Assembly: GCF_018336815.1 (NCBI RefSeq)
Contig: NZ_CP050497.1
Location: forward strand, 2,108,001 to 2,172,000
DNA from: Treponema vincentii
Lineage (GTDB): Bacteria > Spirochaetota > Spirochaetia > Treponematales > Treponemataceae
DNA length: 64,000 nucleotides
Direction of reading: 5' to 3'
In this document: piece after piece, positions 8,835 to 17,150 of the stretch
Layout: the number at the start of each line of letters is the position of its first letter
Numbering within the stretch: the first letter of the stretch is position 1
Notes under the pieces: generated by a model
Seen by the model: only the letters and a program-made list of their open reading frames with translations
What the model was told of the DNA's origin: nothing
Databases searched by the model: none
Position numbers and translations under genes: made by a program

Positions 8835-9065
8835 ATGAGTAACAAAGTTTCTTTCTTTTTCGGAAATCATTTCTTATCGACCGCGCCTTTCGATGATGAT
8901 GATGATTTCGGCAATGATGATTTTGACGATGATTTTAGCGACGACGACTTTGATGATGATTTCGACGATGATTTTGACGATGACTTCGATGATGATTTTG
9001 ACGACGGCGATTTTGATGATACCTATGACGATGACGACAGTTTTGACGACGACTTCGACGAATAA
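8835..9065 (+). CDS. Asp/Phe-repeat micro-protein (DDDF repeats)
   Basis: 76 aa. After about 19 ordinary residues (MSNKVSFFFGNHF...), the rest is a four-residue repeat of Asp with one Phe (DDDF/DDF), broken only by a few Gly, Ser, Asn, Thr and Tyr. More than half of the residues are Asp. A strong dedicated promoter and a weak GGATGG ribosome site precede it, and a separate gene on the other strand follows. I know no named family. The regular anionic and aromatic pattern could bind divalent metals or basic partners, or drive condensates; none of this is shown. The gene may have grown by slippage of GAT/GAC repeats. Confidence 0.65.
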   Translation: MSNKVSFFFGNHFLSTAPFDDDDDFGNDDFDDDFSDDDFDDDFDDDFDDDFDDDFDDGDFDDTYDDDDSFDDDFDE

Positions 9066-9077
9066 ATTACGGAAATG

Positions 9078-9108
9078 AAAAAAGGAGCTGCTGAAAAACG
9101 GCAGCTCC
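9078..9108 (-). terminator. Rho-independent terminator of the valS-HD operon
   Basis: Read on the minus strand: stem GGAGCTGC / GCAGCTCC with a 9-nt loop, followed by six T. It lies about 64 bp after the stop of the HD-domain gene. Confidence 0.8.
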
Positions 9109-9171
9109 ACACACACGAGTAAACGTTATCCTATTGGGCAGCTGCAAAAACTCAAGTTTTAGAGGTGCCTG

Positions 9172-9756
9172 TTAAACAGAAGCAGTATCTTTGCGATGTT
9201 GATGCAGAAACTCAAAATCTGCAAGATATTGTAAACGGGACTGTACCAGATACAGCAATTCATTATACATATCAAAATTTACTTCCAATGCAATCGGAAA
9301 GACATATATCTCCGTTTCATTACAATACCGTTTAATAAACTCTGGGTCGTTGACAAACCCTAAACTGATCATATTGCTGATTCGGTCGGCGCACTTTAAT
9401 ACCTTTGCACGCTGTGAACCATGCCTAATAATATGCTGTAGATATTCGGGCTTTGTCTGCCCCGGCCGACGGGTAACTTCCATAACCAATTCATAGACAG
9501 CAGGAGATTCCGAGTCAATAGAGAGCAGTTCATTCACATTAAAATCAGGCACGTCTTCCAATACATCATGGACGATTGAGGCTTTAAGCAAAATACTATC
9601 GATATAGCCGTAGTCAATGAGCGTTGCCATAGTATCAAGCTGATGCCGGAACATATTGCCGCCTGCATGCCGAGCTTTTCCGCGAAGGCTGGTTGCCAAA
9701 TGAATATAAGGGGCAAGATACATTCCTTTTAACAATGCTACTTCATGTTGTTCCAT
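9172..9756 (-). CDS. Stand-alone HD-domain hydrolase, SpoT/Mesh1-like (putative small alarmone hydrolase)
   Basis: 194 aa with only an HD domain. The metal-binding pattern is that of the RelA/SpoT hydrolase domain: His38 (FRHQLDT), His63-Asp64 and Glu67-Asp68 in ASIVHDVLEDVPD (HDxxED), and KCADRISNM at 121-129, matching the KLADRxxN motif. By this match it may cleave (p)ppGpp to GDP/GTP and pyrophosphate. There is no synthetase, TGS or ACT domain. It starts 23 bp after valS with a good AAGGAG site and shares its promoter and terminator. Another HD phosphohydrolase activity remains possible. Confidence 0.7.
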   Translation of the reverse strand: MEQHEVALLKGMYLAPYIHLATSLRGKARHAGGNMFRHQLDTMATLIDYGYIDSILLKASIVHDVLEDVPDFNVNELLSIDSESPAVYELVMEVTRRPGQTKPEYLQHIIRHGSQRAKVLKCADRISNMISLGFVNDPEFIKRYCNETEIYVFPIALEVNFDMYNELLYLVQSRLQYLADFEFLHQHRKDTASV

Positions 9757-9779
9757 CTTCTTCTCCTTTTTCCCCTACT

Positions 9780-12482
9780 CTATACAAGGTCGTGCAAATA
9801 CAGCGTGAACTTCTCAATCAGCCGTTCCGTTTGGCGCAGTTTTTCTCTTTCCCCTTCGACAACCTCAGCCGGAGCATGATCTGTAAAATTTGCATTAGAA
9901 AGTTTTGCCGTTAAACGGGACCGCGCCTGTTTTTCTTTTTCGAGTTCTTTTGTAAAGCGTGCAGCCAATTGACTGCGATCTACCTCGGTTCCGGTAATGA
10001 TAAAGGCTTCAAAACCGGCTCCTACCGTCCCGATAGAATTTGCAGGTTTATCAGCAGGCGTTTCGATAAAGGCAATATCCGCGAGTCCCGCCAATAACTT
10101 AATTAAATCGATATTCTCAAACGCCGCCGCTGCGGGAGAGCCTGCTTCTATATAGAGCGCAATATGCAGTTTAAGCTGAGGATCGATACCGCATTCTGCT
10201 CTGAGCGCACGGATAAGCCGCACGATATTTTGCAGCGCTGAAAAACGCGCGGCTGCTGCCGTATCGATACGCTCTTCACAATAGACGGGATAATCAGCGG
10301 TTATCAGTGCCTTTGCACGGTGTGAAGCTCCGGCAGCGCAGTGTTCGGGAAGTTTGCGGTAAATTTCTTCAGTAACGAAGGGAAGCACAGGATGCAGCAG
10401 CCGGAGCGATTCTTCCAAAACGGCAAGCAGAACCGAGGTTATCCGGTCTTTTTCCGCATCATCTCCGCTCTTATAAGAAAGTTTTGTCCCCTCGACATAC
10501 CAGTCGCAAAAGTTATTCCAGAAGAACTCATAAATGCCGTGCCCTACCTCGTTATAGCGGTACCCTTCAAAGGCTGCCCGCACATTTTTGACCGTTTCGT
10601 TGAGGGTATGGTAAATCCATCGGTCAAGCTCGGTTAATTCAGAGGCGGGAACGGGAACAATGCGCCGCCCTTCGAGGTTTCCTAAAATATAGCGTGAAGC
10701 ATTCCAGATTTTATTGGCAAAGCGGGAGCCGAGTTTAAAGGATTCGTTATCGATAAGAATATCCTGCCCCTGCGTACACATAAAGGTGAGCGTAAATTTA
10801 AGGGCATCGGCGCCGTACTCATCGATAATATTCAACGGATCGATACCGTTACCAAGCGATTTGGACATCTTGCGTCCTTGTTTATCGCGCACTAAGTCAT
10901 GCAGATAAACATCTCGGAATGGAACGGTACCGGTAAACTCAAGCGCCGCCATAATCATACGGGCAACCCAGAAAAAGATAATATCATGAGCGGTGATGAC
11001 GGCGGAGGTCGGGTAATAGCGCTGTAAATCTTCGGTTTTTTCAGGCCAGCCGAGCGTCGAGAACGGCCACAGCCAGCTTGAAAACCACGTGTCGAGCACA
11101 TCGCTATCCTGCTTGAGGGCGGCACTCTTACAGTGGGGACATTCGGTTACATCTTCTACCGAAACGGTCATCTTACCGCAGTCTTTACAATACCACACCG
11201 GAATTCGGTGCCCCCACCACAGCTGCCGCGAAATACACCAATCGCGGATATTTTCCATCCAATGGCTGTAGGTATTTTCCCATTTTTGCGGATAGAACAC
11301 GAGTTCGCCTTTTTTCCACGCGGCAAGCGCCTTGTCTGCAAGCGGCTTCATTTTGACAAACCATTGCTCCGAAAGATACGGCTCTACGACGCTGTGACAG
11401 CGGTAGCAGTGTCCTACGGCATGTTTAATGTTTTCTTTCTCTTTAAATAAGCCCATCGCCTCCAAATCGGCAATAACCGCTTCACGGGCGGCTTTCACCG
11501 TCATGCCGCGGTATTTTTCGGGTACCGCCGCATTCAGCGTACCGTCAGGGTTTAATATATTGATAACTTCGAGATTGTGCCGCTTGCCGACTTCCCAGTC
11601 GTTAGGGTCGTGAGCGGGGGTTATTTTTACAGCGCCCGTCCCGAATTCCTTATCGACATAGCTGTCTGCAACAATCGGGATACAGCTGCCCGTCAGCGGC
11701 AGCACGAGTTTCTTCCCTACCAAATGAGTATAGCGGGGATCGTCAGGATGTACGGCAACCGCGGTATCGCCCAAAAGCGTTTCGGGACGGGTTGTCGCTA
11801 TTTCGATATATTCCGACGCGGAAGGGGCACCGTTTTCATCGGCGAGGGGGTATAAAATATGGTACATTCCCCCTTTGGTCTCCTCATGGTCAACCTCATC
11901 GTCTGCAAGCGCAGTGCCGCAGGAAGGACACCAGTTAACCAGATAGTTGCCGCGGTAGATAAGCCCGCGTTCATAGAGGGTAACAAATACGGTGCGGACG
12001 GCATGGGAAAGCCCTTCGTCCATCGTAAACCGTTCCCGGGACCAATCGACAGAAGCGCCGATTTTACGCAGCTGATTGGTGATAATCGAGTGGTGCTTTT
12101 CTTTTACTTCCCATGTGCGTTTGAGGAAAGCTTCCCGCCCGAGGTCATGCCGTGTTTTGCCTTCCGCCTTTAGCTGACGTTCAACCACATTTTGCGTTGC
12201 GATACCGGCATGGTCGGTACCGGGTATCCAAAGCGTTTCATCACCCTTCATGCGGTGGTAGCGGACAACGACATCCTGCAACACGTTGTTTAAACCGTGT
12301 CCCATGTGAAGCACACCGGTTACATTGGGCGGAGGAATGGCTACGACATATCTATCGGTACTGTCAGTCTTTTTAACCGGCTTAAAACAGCCCTGCTTTT
12401 CCCAATCCGCATAGATTCTATCTTCAAAATCTTTAGGATTATATGCTTTTTCCAATTCAATCGTGTGCAATATGTCTTCCAT
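9780..12482 (-). CDS. valS: Valyl-tRNA synthetase
   Basis: 900 aa from the ATG at 12480-12482, chosen because AGGAG lies 9 bases upstream and the promoter at 12523-12551 overlaps any longer version. It charges tRNA-Val with valine. Class I signatures are present: HMGH (residues 59-62, in PPNVTGVLHMGHG) and KMSKSLGNGIDP. A zinc-type Cys cluster (YCKDCGK ... CPHC), the editing CP1 domain and the C-terminal coiled-coil arm (EKEKQARSRLTAKLSN) complete a normal ValRS. First gene of a two-gene operon with the HD hydrolase. Confidence 0.97.
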   Translation of the reverse strand: MEDILHTIELEKAYNPKDFEDRIYADWEKQGCFKPVKKTDSTDRYVVAIPPPNVTGVLHMGHGLNNVLQDVVVRYHRMKGDETLWIPGTDHAGIATQNVVERQLKAEGKTRHDLGREAFLKRTWEVKEKHHSIITNQLRKIGASVDWSRERFTMDEGLSHAVRTVFVTLYERGLIYRGNYLVNWCPSCGTALADDEVDHEETKGGMYHILYPLADENGAPSASEYIEIATTRPETLLGDTAVAVHPDDPRYTHLVGKKLVLPLTGSCIPIVADSYVDKEFGTGAVKITPAHDPNDWEVGKRHNLEVINILNPDGTLNAAVPEKYRGMTVKAAREAVIADLEAMGLFKEKENIKHAVGHCYRCHSVVEPYLSEQWFVKMKPLADKALAAWKKGELVFYPQKWENTYSHWMENIRDWCISRQLWWGHRIPVWYCKDCGKMTVSVEDVTECPHCKSAALKQDSDVLDTWFSSWLWPFSTLGWPEKTEDLQRYYPTSAVITAHDIIFFWVARMIMAALEFTGTVPFRDVYLHDLVRDKQGRKMSKSLGNGIDPLNIIDEYGADALKFTLTFMCTQGQDILIDNESFKLGSRFANKIWNASRYILGNLEGRRIVPVPASELTELDRWIYHTLNETVKNVRAAFEGYRYNEVGHGIYEFFWNNFCDWYVEGTKLSYKSGDDAEKDRITSVLLAVLEESLRLLHPVLPFVTEEIYRKLPEHCAAGASHRAKALITADYPVYCEERIDTAAAARFSALQNIVRLIRALRAECGIDPQLKLHIALYIEAGSPAAAAFENIDLIKLLAGLADIAFIETPADKPANSIGTVGAGFEAFIITGTEVDRSQLAARFTKELEKEKQARSRLTAKLSNANFTDHAPAEVVEGEREKLRQTERLIEKFTLYLHDLV

Positions 12483-12522
12483 GACGCCAATCTCCTGCTT
12501 CGCTTTTCTGCAATAAGTAAAT

Positions 12523-12551
12523 ATTTTAGTTATTTTTCGGTTATCGTTCAA
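12523..12551 (-). promoter_or_regulatory. Sigma-70 promoter of valS
   Basis: On the minus strand: TTGAAC (12551-12546), 17-bp spacer, TAAAAT (12528-12523). It predicts a start near 12516 and a leader of about 34 nt. It fixes the valS start downstream of 12523. Confidence 0.7.
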
Positions 12552-12692
12552 GGGTGCGCGTGTAAGCGGATAAGTAATTAATTGGTCATGGGAAATAGTG
12601 AGGGGATAACTGAATCCTTTTATCTACGCATATCACATGTATTCATAATGCTTGCGATACGGTTGTATCCGGCAAAATATCCTCCCAAAAGC

Positions 12693-13526
12693 TTATCCGT
12701 GGCGGGAATCGGCGTAGCCGCTGCGGAGTAGTGCAGGATTTCCGTGGTGCTCCACAGCAATAAGCTCGGCGGCGATGGAAACCGCAATTTCTTCAGGGGT
12801 TTCTGCCCTGATGGGCAGCCCGATCGGTTTATAGATGGAATCGAGGTACTCTTTGCTGATGCCTTCATCGGCAAGCAGCTTTACCACCGCAGCATTTTTT
12901 TCAAATGAGCCGATCATACCGATATAGGCAAGTTTTTTACCATACAGGTACCGCAGTACATCCGCATCGCAGCGGTGCCCGCGAGTTACCGCAACGCAAT
13001 ATACGTTCTCGTGAAACTGTAGAACGGTGTGAGATGGCAATACGTCTTCTTTGGAAAACAGCTGCTCCAAGGGACAACAAAGCCGCCGCGCCGTCGGAAA
13101 CAAATCTTCCGTAATACAATCGGCACGGTCATCCCAGACGGTAACGCGAAATCCGATAAAGGCAGCAACTTTTGCAAGCGCGCGGCCGACGTGTCCGCCG
13201 CCGAAGATAAATAGTTCAGGGTCATTCCCTATCTTTTCAAGATACACTTGGATTGAACCTCCGCAGGCAAGCCCTTCCTCTGCTGTAAGATTTTTCTTTA
13301 TGATACAGGTAGCATCGCCTGTTTTCAGCATTTCACGTGCTTTTTTGATCACTTCATGTTCGGAAATACCACCGCCTACCGTGCCGCGGACAGCTTCCGC
13401 AGTTACCCACATCGACGTTCCGGCTTCTCGCGGAGAAGATCCATGCGCTTCGATAATTGTGCATAATACGCCCGTAATACCGTTTGCCGTATCGGCTGTA
13501 ACATACTTTAAAATCTCGGTATCCAT
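12693..13526 (-). CDS. xdhC: XdhC/CoxI-family molybdenum-enzyme maturation protein
   Basis: 277 aa. It has the XdhC/CoxI N-terminal motifs GSSPREAGTSM (29-39), GTVGGG (48-53) and ACGGSIQVY (87-95), followed by a Rossmann domain starting IFGGGHVGRA (107-116). By family it binds and sulfurates molybdenum cofactor for insertion into xanthine-dehydrogenase-type hydroxylases. No molybdenum hydroxylase or cofactor gene is in the window. It begins 3 bp after the stop of the large TPR gene, an unexplained pairing. The 210 bp beyond its stop hold the valS promoter and no other gene I can see. Confidence 0.85.
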   Translation of the reverse strand: MDTEILKYVTADTANGITGVLCTIIEAHGSSPREAGTSMWVTAEAVRGTVGGGISEHEVIKKAREMLKTGDATCIIKKNLTAEEGLACGGSIQVYLEKIGNDPELFIFGGGHVGRALAKVAAFIGFRVTVWDDRADCITEDLFPTARRLCCPLEQLFSKEDVLPSHTVLQFHENVYCVAVTRGHRCDADVLRYLYGKKLAYIGMIGSFEKNAAVVKLLADEGISKEYLDSIYKPIGLPIRAETPEEIAVSIAAELIAVEHHGNPALLRSGYADSRHG

Positions 13527-13529
13527 AGA

Positions 13530-16500
13530 CTATTTATCCTCTTTTTGTTCCAGCGCTCTCTCGTTTTCGAGTATCATCGGTATATCGGTATAAATCTCTG
13601 ATTGATACGAACTCTTTGTATTCAGCATATTTTGGGTATTCAAATAGGCCAAGCCGACCGATTTTGCACGGATCATCGTCTGAGGATTTCTGGTTAAAGC
13701 ATCCCACGCACGGGTAGATTCCGCATACAGTGCAAGCGCACGTCCGTTCTTCTGAGAGTCGCCCGTTCGCTCGGACAATCTGCTCAGCGTTGCGCCCAAA
13801 TTATTAGCCGTATGCATATAACGCTCAATAAACGCAACATCGTCAGGGCGAGTATTGGACAATGCTTGTTCTTTCCGCGCACGCTGTGCATTCAGCAAGC
13901 CTAAAAGCTCTTCATACGCAGCCAAAGCAGCAAAATAATCGCCACGCTTAAAGAACGCATTTCCAAATCCGTACAGCAAATTCTTATCGTGTGCTTTTTC
14001 TGCATACGCATGACTCATTGCTTCTATTGCCTGCCGGTAATTTTCCTGTTGATAGTGTATATAGCCGATTCGGTAATTCACCGATGGCGTGTTATACAGT
14101 TCTTTTACCGCATTTTGATAGCTGTCAAGCGCCGAATCAAAATTATATGAGATAAAGTAGTCGATGTCGCCGTAATCCGCATAGAGCTTTCCGATAGCTT
14201 TGTTCGGCGGCAGCGGTTTAAAGGCTGTATATTCGCGGTATATATTTAGCGCGTCAGCATAAAGGGTTTGGGCTTCAAGGTATTTTTTCTGATCTACCAA
14301 CTGCTCTCCCAATAGGCGCATTGCATCGACATAATTACCGGTACGCCGTGCGGTCATCGGGGCGGCGGTTTTAAACAGCTTAATCGATTCGGTCAAATTT
14401 TCTATTGCACCGTCCTGCTTATTATTGTAGATAAAAAAGCGGCCTAAATTATAATACGCTTCCGGCATCGTTTTATCTGTCTGCACGGCTTTTTCCAACA
14501 GCATACGCACATCGTCGATTTTTGAGCGGAGTTTTTCCGAATCGAGCGGTTTAGGATTATACCGTTTTTCGAGCAAGTAACCGCTCAATTCAGTGAGATT
14601 TTCCGCGCCGATTTTCGTTATGCGGGAAGAGAAATGATCTTTGAGATTCAGCACTTCCGCCAGATTATCCGTGCGGATAAAATAGCGCATCATCCGTACA
14701 AGGAAGGTATCGCTTTCACCGTATAGCTCGATTAGTCGGCTGTAAACCTTTACCGCCTCGTCGTACTTTTCAGGATCTTCATCGGCCCAATTCATAAACA
14801 CATCGCCGAGAGCGAGCATTCCATCCTTATCATTGACATAATGATCGAGTACGCGACGACGCAAAACCGCTTCAGCTTTTTCGTAATTACGCAGATCGGT
14901 ACTCAACATATCGGCGTATTCCAAGCCGCCCTGCTTATCGTTCGCAAAGTCGTAAATGAGGCGGAGATACATTTTTTCCGCAGCGGTAAATTGTTTTTTC
15001 GCTCTAAACGCACGAGCATACGAAAAATACCATTTTTTCTTTCGCTTATAATCACCTGCCCGATTAAATTTTTCTATTGCAGTTTCATACTGCCCGTTTT
15101 CCAGATAGGAATAGCCGGTCTTATAAAAGGCTTCCGAGCGTATCGGTTTATAAATAAACTGCCATGATAAGACTGAAATACAAAATACCAGAATAAGCGC
15201 AATGGCAGACATAACGGCAACAGGCAAGAACCGATGCATAAACCAATATTTAAAGGTCTGTTTTTCCCGTTCATACTCTTCAACCGTCTTCCGTTGAAAT
15301 CCGCGTGGAATAGGAATCGATCTATTGATTATCTTTTCGAGCTTATTGACAACTTTTTTAAGAGAATCTTTTTCCAGTACAAAGCGGATAAAATTCATCT
15401 TATTTTCAGGTCGGTCGTCGCCATTGGCGATATAGTCCTGAATAGCAAGCTGCACATTAAACGGGAAGGTTTCAAGCTTGTTTAAAAAATTAAAATAATC
15501 ATCATCCGATATTGTTAACGCTTCGCCGCCATCCGAAGAACCGGTACTCTTGGCAATAACGGAATCGAACATCTGCGAGTGAGCATCAGCCGAAAAATCT
15601 TTAAAGTTATCAGGAAGATTGAATTGATCGTCAGCTACTTCCGTTATATCGCTGTCAAGCGGATTTTCTTCCAAAGAAAAACCGCTTTGATCCCCGCTAT
15701 CGCCCTCCGGCTGGTTAAAAAAGGTATCGGTTATGTGCTCCGGCATACCGATTCCGTCAAAACCGACATCAGTACCGGCAATCGGTGGAATGGCAATCGG
15801 CGGAATACTGATAGGTTCGGTACTCGGAGTATCCATGCTAAACTCAAATGACGACGCATCCGCTCCGTCATCCGCCGATTCGGCTGGAGGATCATCCCTA
15901 TTTTCGGAAAAGAGTGAAAGTTCATCCATATTGTCCAAACTATCGGATTCTTCCGTAGTACTGCCGCTTTCATCCTCATTGACAGTGGAAGCTGCTGAGG
16001 TATTGGACTGGGTGGTTTCATCGGATACCGGAAATTGAGCGGTTTCTTCATCATCATCCATATCAGGAACATCAAAATGAGAATGATCATCCACTTCATC
16101 CAAATCGCCGGAAACATCAGGATTGCTTGAAGCATCATCAGAAGAGGAATCAAAAGCCGATAAATCAATGTCGGGAATAGTAATATCAGGGATGGTACGC
16201 TCTTCTTGAAGCATATCTTCATCAGCCGGAACTTCATCACTTTCATCTAACGTTTCCACATCTTCCGGAATCGTATCATCATCAATCGTATCATCAGCCG
16301 GCGTAGATTCATTTGCTTTTATCGGTTCGGGCGCAAAATCAAAGGAAGAAAGCATATCGTCAAAATTAAACGGATCATCACGCTCCGTTGATGGTTCATC
16401 GGTAGCCGTAGATTCGGCGATATCGGAAGCATCTGAATCATCTCCGGAAAGATTGTCAAAATCAAATGAAGAAAGGAACGTATCCATGTCTGAGGTATCC

Positions 16501-16985
16501 GGCATTCCTTCTTCGTCAACGGGATACGCATCTCCGGTTACCACTTCGGGTTCGTCGGGCTTGGCGCTCGGTTCCTCGGCTTGAGGAGATTCGGTATCGA
16601 CCGAATCATCTGCACCGGAAGGCGCAAGAGAGCCTGTATCGTCGATGCCATTATCGCCGAAATCGGTGGGAAAAGGGGTATCCATCGATATGTCGGGAGC
16701 ATCCGTAACCGGCACCGTATCGAACATATCGGGAACCGATTCGGCAGCCTGTTGCGATGCGGGCATAGACTCGGAAGATTTGTCAACGGCATCATCAGCA
16801 GCAGCGGTTTGCTCCGGCTCCGTTGCAGGCAGTAAGGCATCGAGATCAATATCGGGAACCTCTTCCTGATTCGGCAGAGGGAGTTCATCATAGACTCGCT
16901 CGCCCCACCGAGCAGTTACTCCATCTTCATGAGCAATCTTTTTCAGATCTTCTCTAAACTTAGTAATTTCATTTAAATTCGGCAT
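13530..16985 (-). CDS. Large acidic TPR membrane protein
   Basis: About 1151 aa from the ATG at 16983-16985; a TTG 12 bp upstream sits closer to the AGGGG site and is an alternative start. Three parts: a cytoplasmic, Asp/Glu/Ser/Pro-rich, probably disordered half (about 1-470) and a short ordered region; one membrane helix at about 582-608 (VAVMSAIALILVFCISVLSW); then a long C-terminal half of tetratricopeptide repeats predicted outside the membrane (for example GYSYLENGQYETAIEKFNRA, NLGRFFIYNNKQDGAIENL). TPRs bind proteins, so a scaffold spanning cytoplasm and periplasm is plausible. The acidic half resembles the 748-aa protein at 1753. Function unknown. Confidence 0.8.
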   Translation of the reverse strand: MPNLNEITKFREDLKKIAHEDGVTARWGERVYDELPLPNQEEVPDIDLDALLPATEPEQTAAADDAVDKSSESMPASQQAAESVPDMFDTVPVTDAPDISMDTPFPTDFGDNGIDDTGSLAPSGADDSVDTESPQAEEPSAKPDEPEVVTGDAYPVDEEGMPDTSDMDTFLSSFDFDNLSGDDSDASDIAESTATDEPSTERDDPFNFDDMLSSFDFAPEPIKANESTPADDTIDDDTIPEDVETLDESDEVPADEDMLQEERTIPDITIPDIDLSAFDSSSDDASSNPDVSGDLDEVDDHSHFDVPDMDDDEETAQFPVSDETTQSNTSAASTVNEDESGSTTEESDSLDNMDELSLFSENRDDPPAESADDGADASSFEFSMDTPSTEPISIPPIAIPPIAGTDVGFDGIGMPEHITDTFFNQPEGDSGDQSGFSLEENPLDSDITEVADDQFNLPDNFKDFSADAHSQMFDSVIAKSTGSSDGGEALTISDDDYFNFLNKLETFPFNVQLAIQDYIANGDDRPENKMNFIRFVLEKDSLKKVVNKLEKIINRSIPIPRGFQRKTVEEYEREKQTFKYWFMHRFLPVAVMSAIALILVFCISVLSWQFIYKPIRSEAFYKTGYSYLENGQYETAIEKFNRAGDYKRKKKWYFSYARAFRAKKQFTAAEKMYLRLIYDFANDKQGGLEYADMLSTDLRNYEKAEAVLRRRVLDHYVNDKDGMLALGDVFMNWADEDPEKYDEAVKVYSRLIELYGESDTFLVRMMRYFIRTDNLAEVLNLKDHFSSRITKIGAENLTELSGYLLEKRYNPKPLDSEKLRSKIDDVRMLLEKAVQTDKTMPEAYYNLGRFFIYNNKQDGAIENLTESIKLFKTAAPMTARRTGNYVDAMRLLGEQLVDQKKYLEAQTLYADALNIYREYTAFKPLPPNKAIGKLYADYGDIDYFISYNFDSALDSYQNAVKELYNTPSVNYRIGYIHYQQENYRQAIEAMSHAYAEKAHDKNLLYGFGNAFFKRGDYFAALAAYEELLGLLNAQRARKEQALSNTRPDDVAFIERYMHTANNLGATLSRLSERTGDSQKNGRALALYAESTRAWDALTRNPQTMIRAKSVGLAYLNTQNMLNTKSSYQSEIYTDIPMILENERALEQKEDK

Positions 16986-17150
16986 AAACGCGCACAAAAG
17001 CCCCTTTCTCTTGTAATTTCGGCATTTTTAGCATATATCTTAAGGAGCACCGTATAAGGGGTGCTTCAAAAGCCGTTACTTTTTCGAACATCCCCTTAGA
17101 CGTTCCCGAAGGATGCGAAGCAAATCCAACCGAGTTTTAGAGATGCCTTA

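Noticed and set aside
8874..9116. Ile/Val-rich minus-strand ORF opposite the DDDF gene
   Set aside because: It is the reverse reading of GAT/GAC repeats and would run through the minus-strand terminator at 9078-9108.
12483..12551. Longer valS start (ORF from 12551)
   Set aside because: A good sigma-70 promoter lies at 12523-12551 and AGGAG fits the ATG at 12482.
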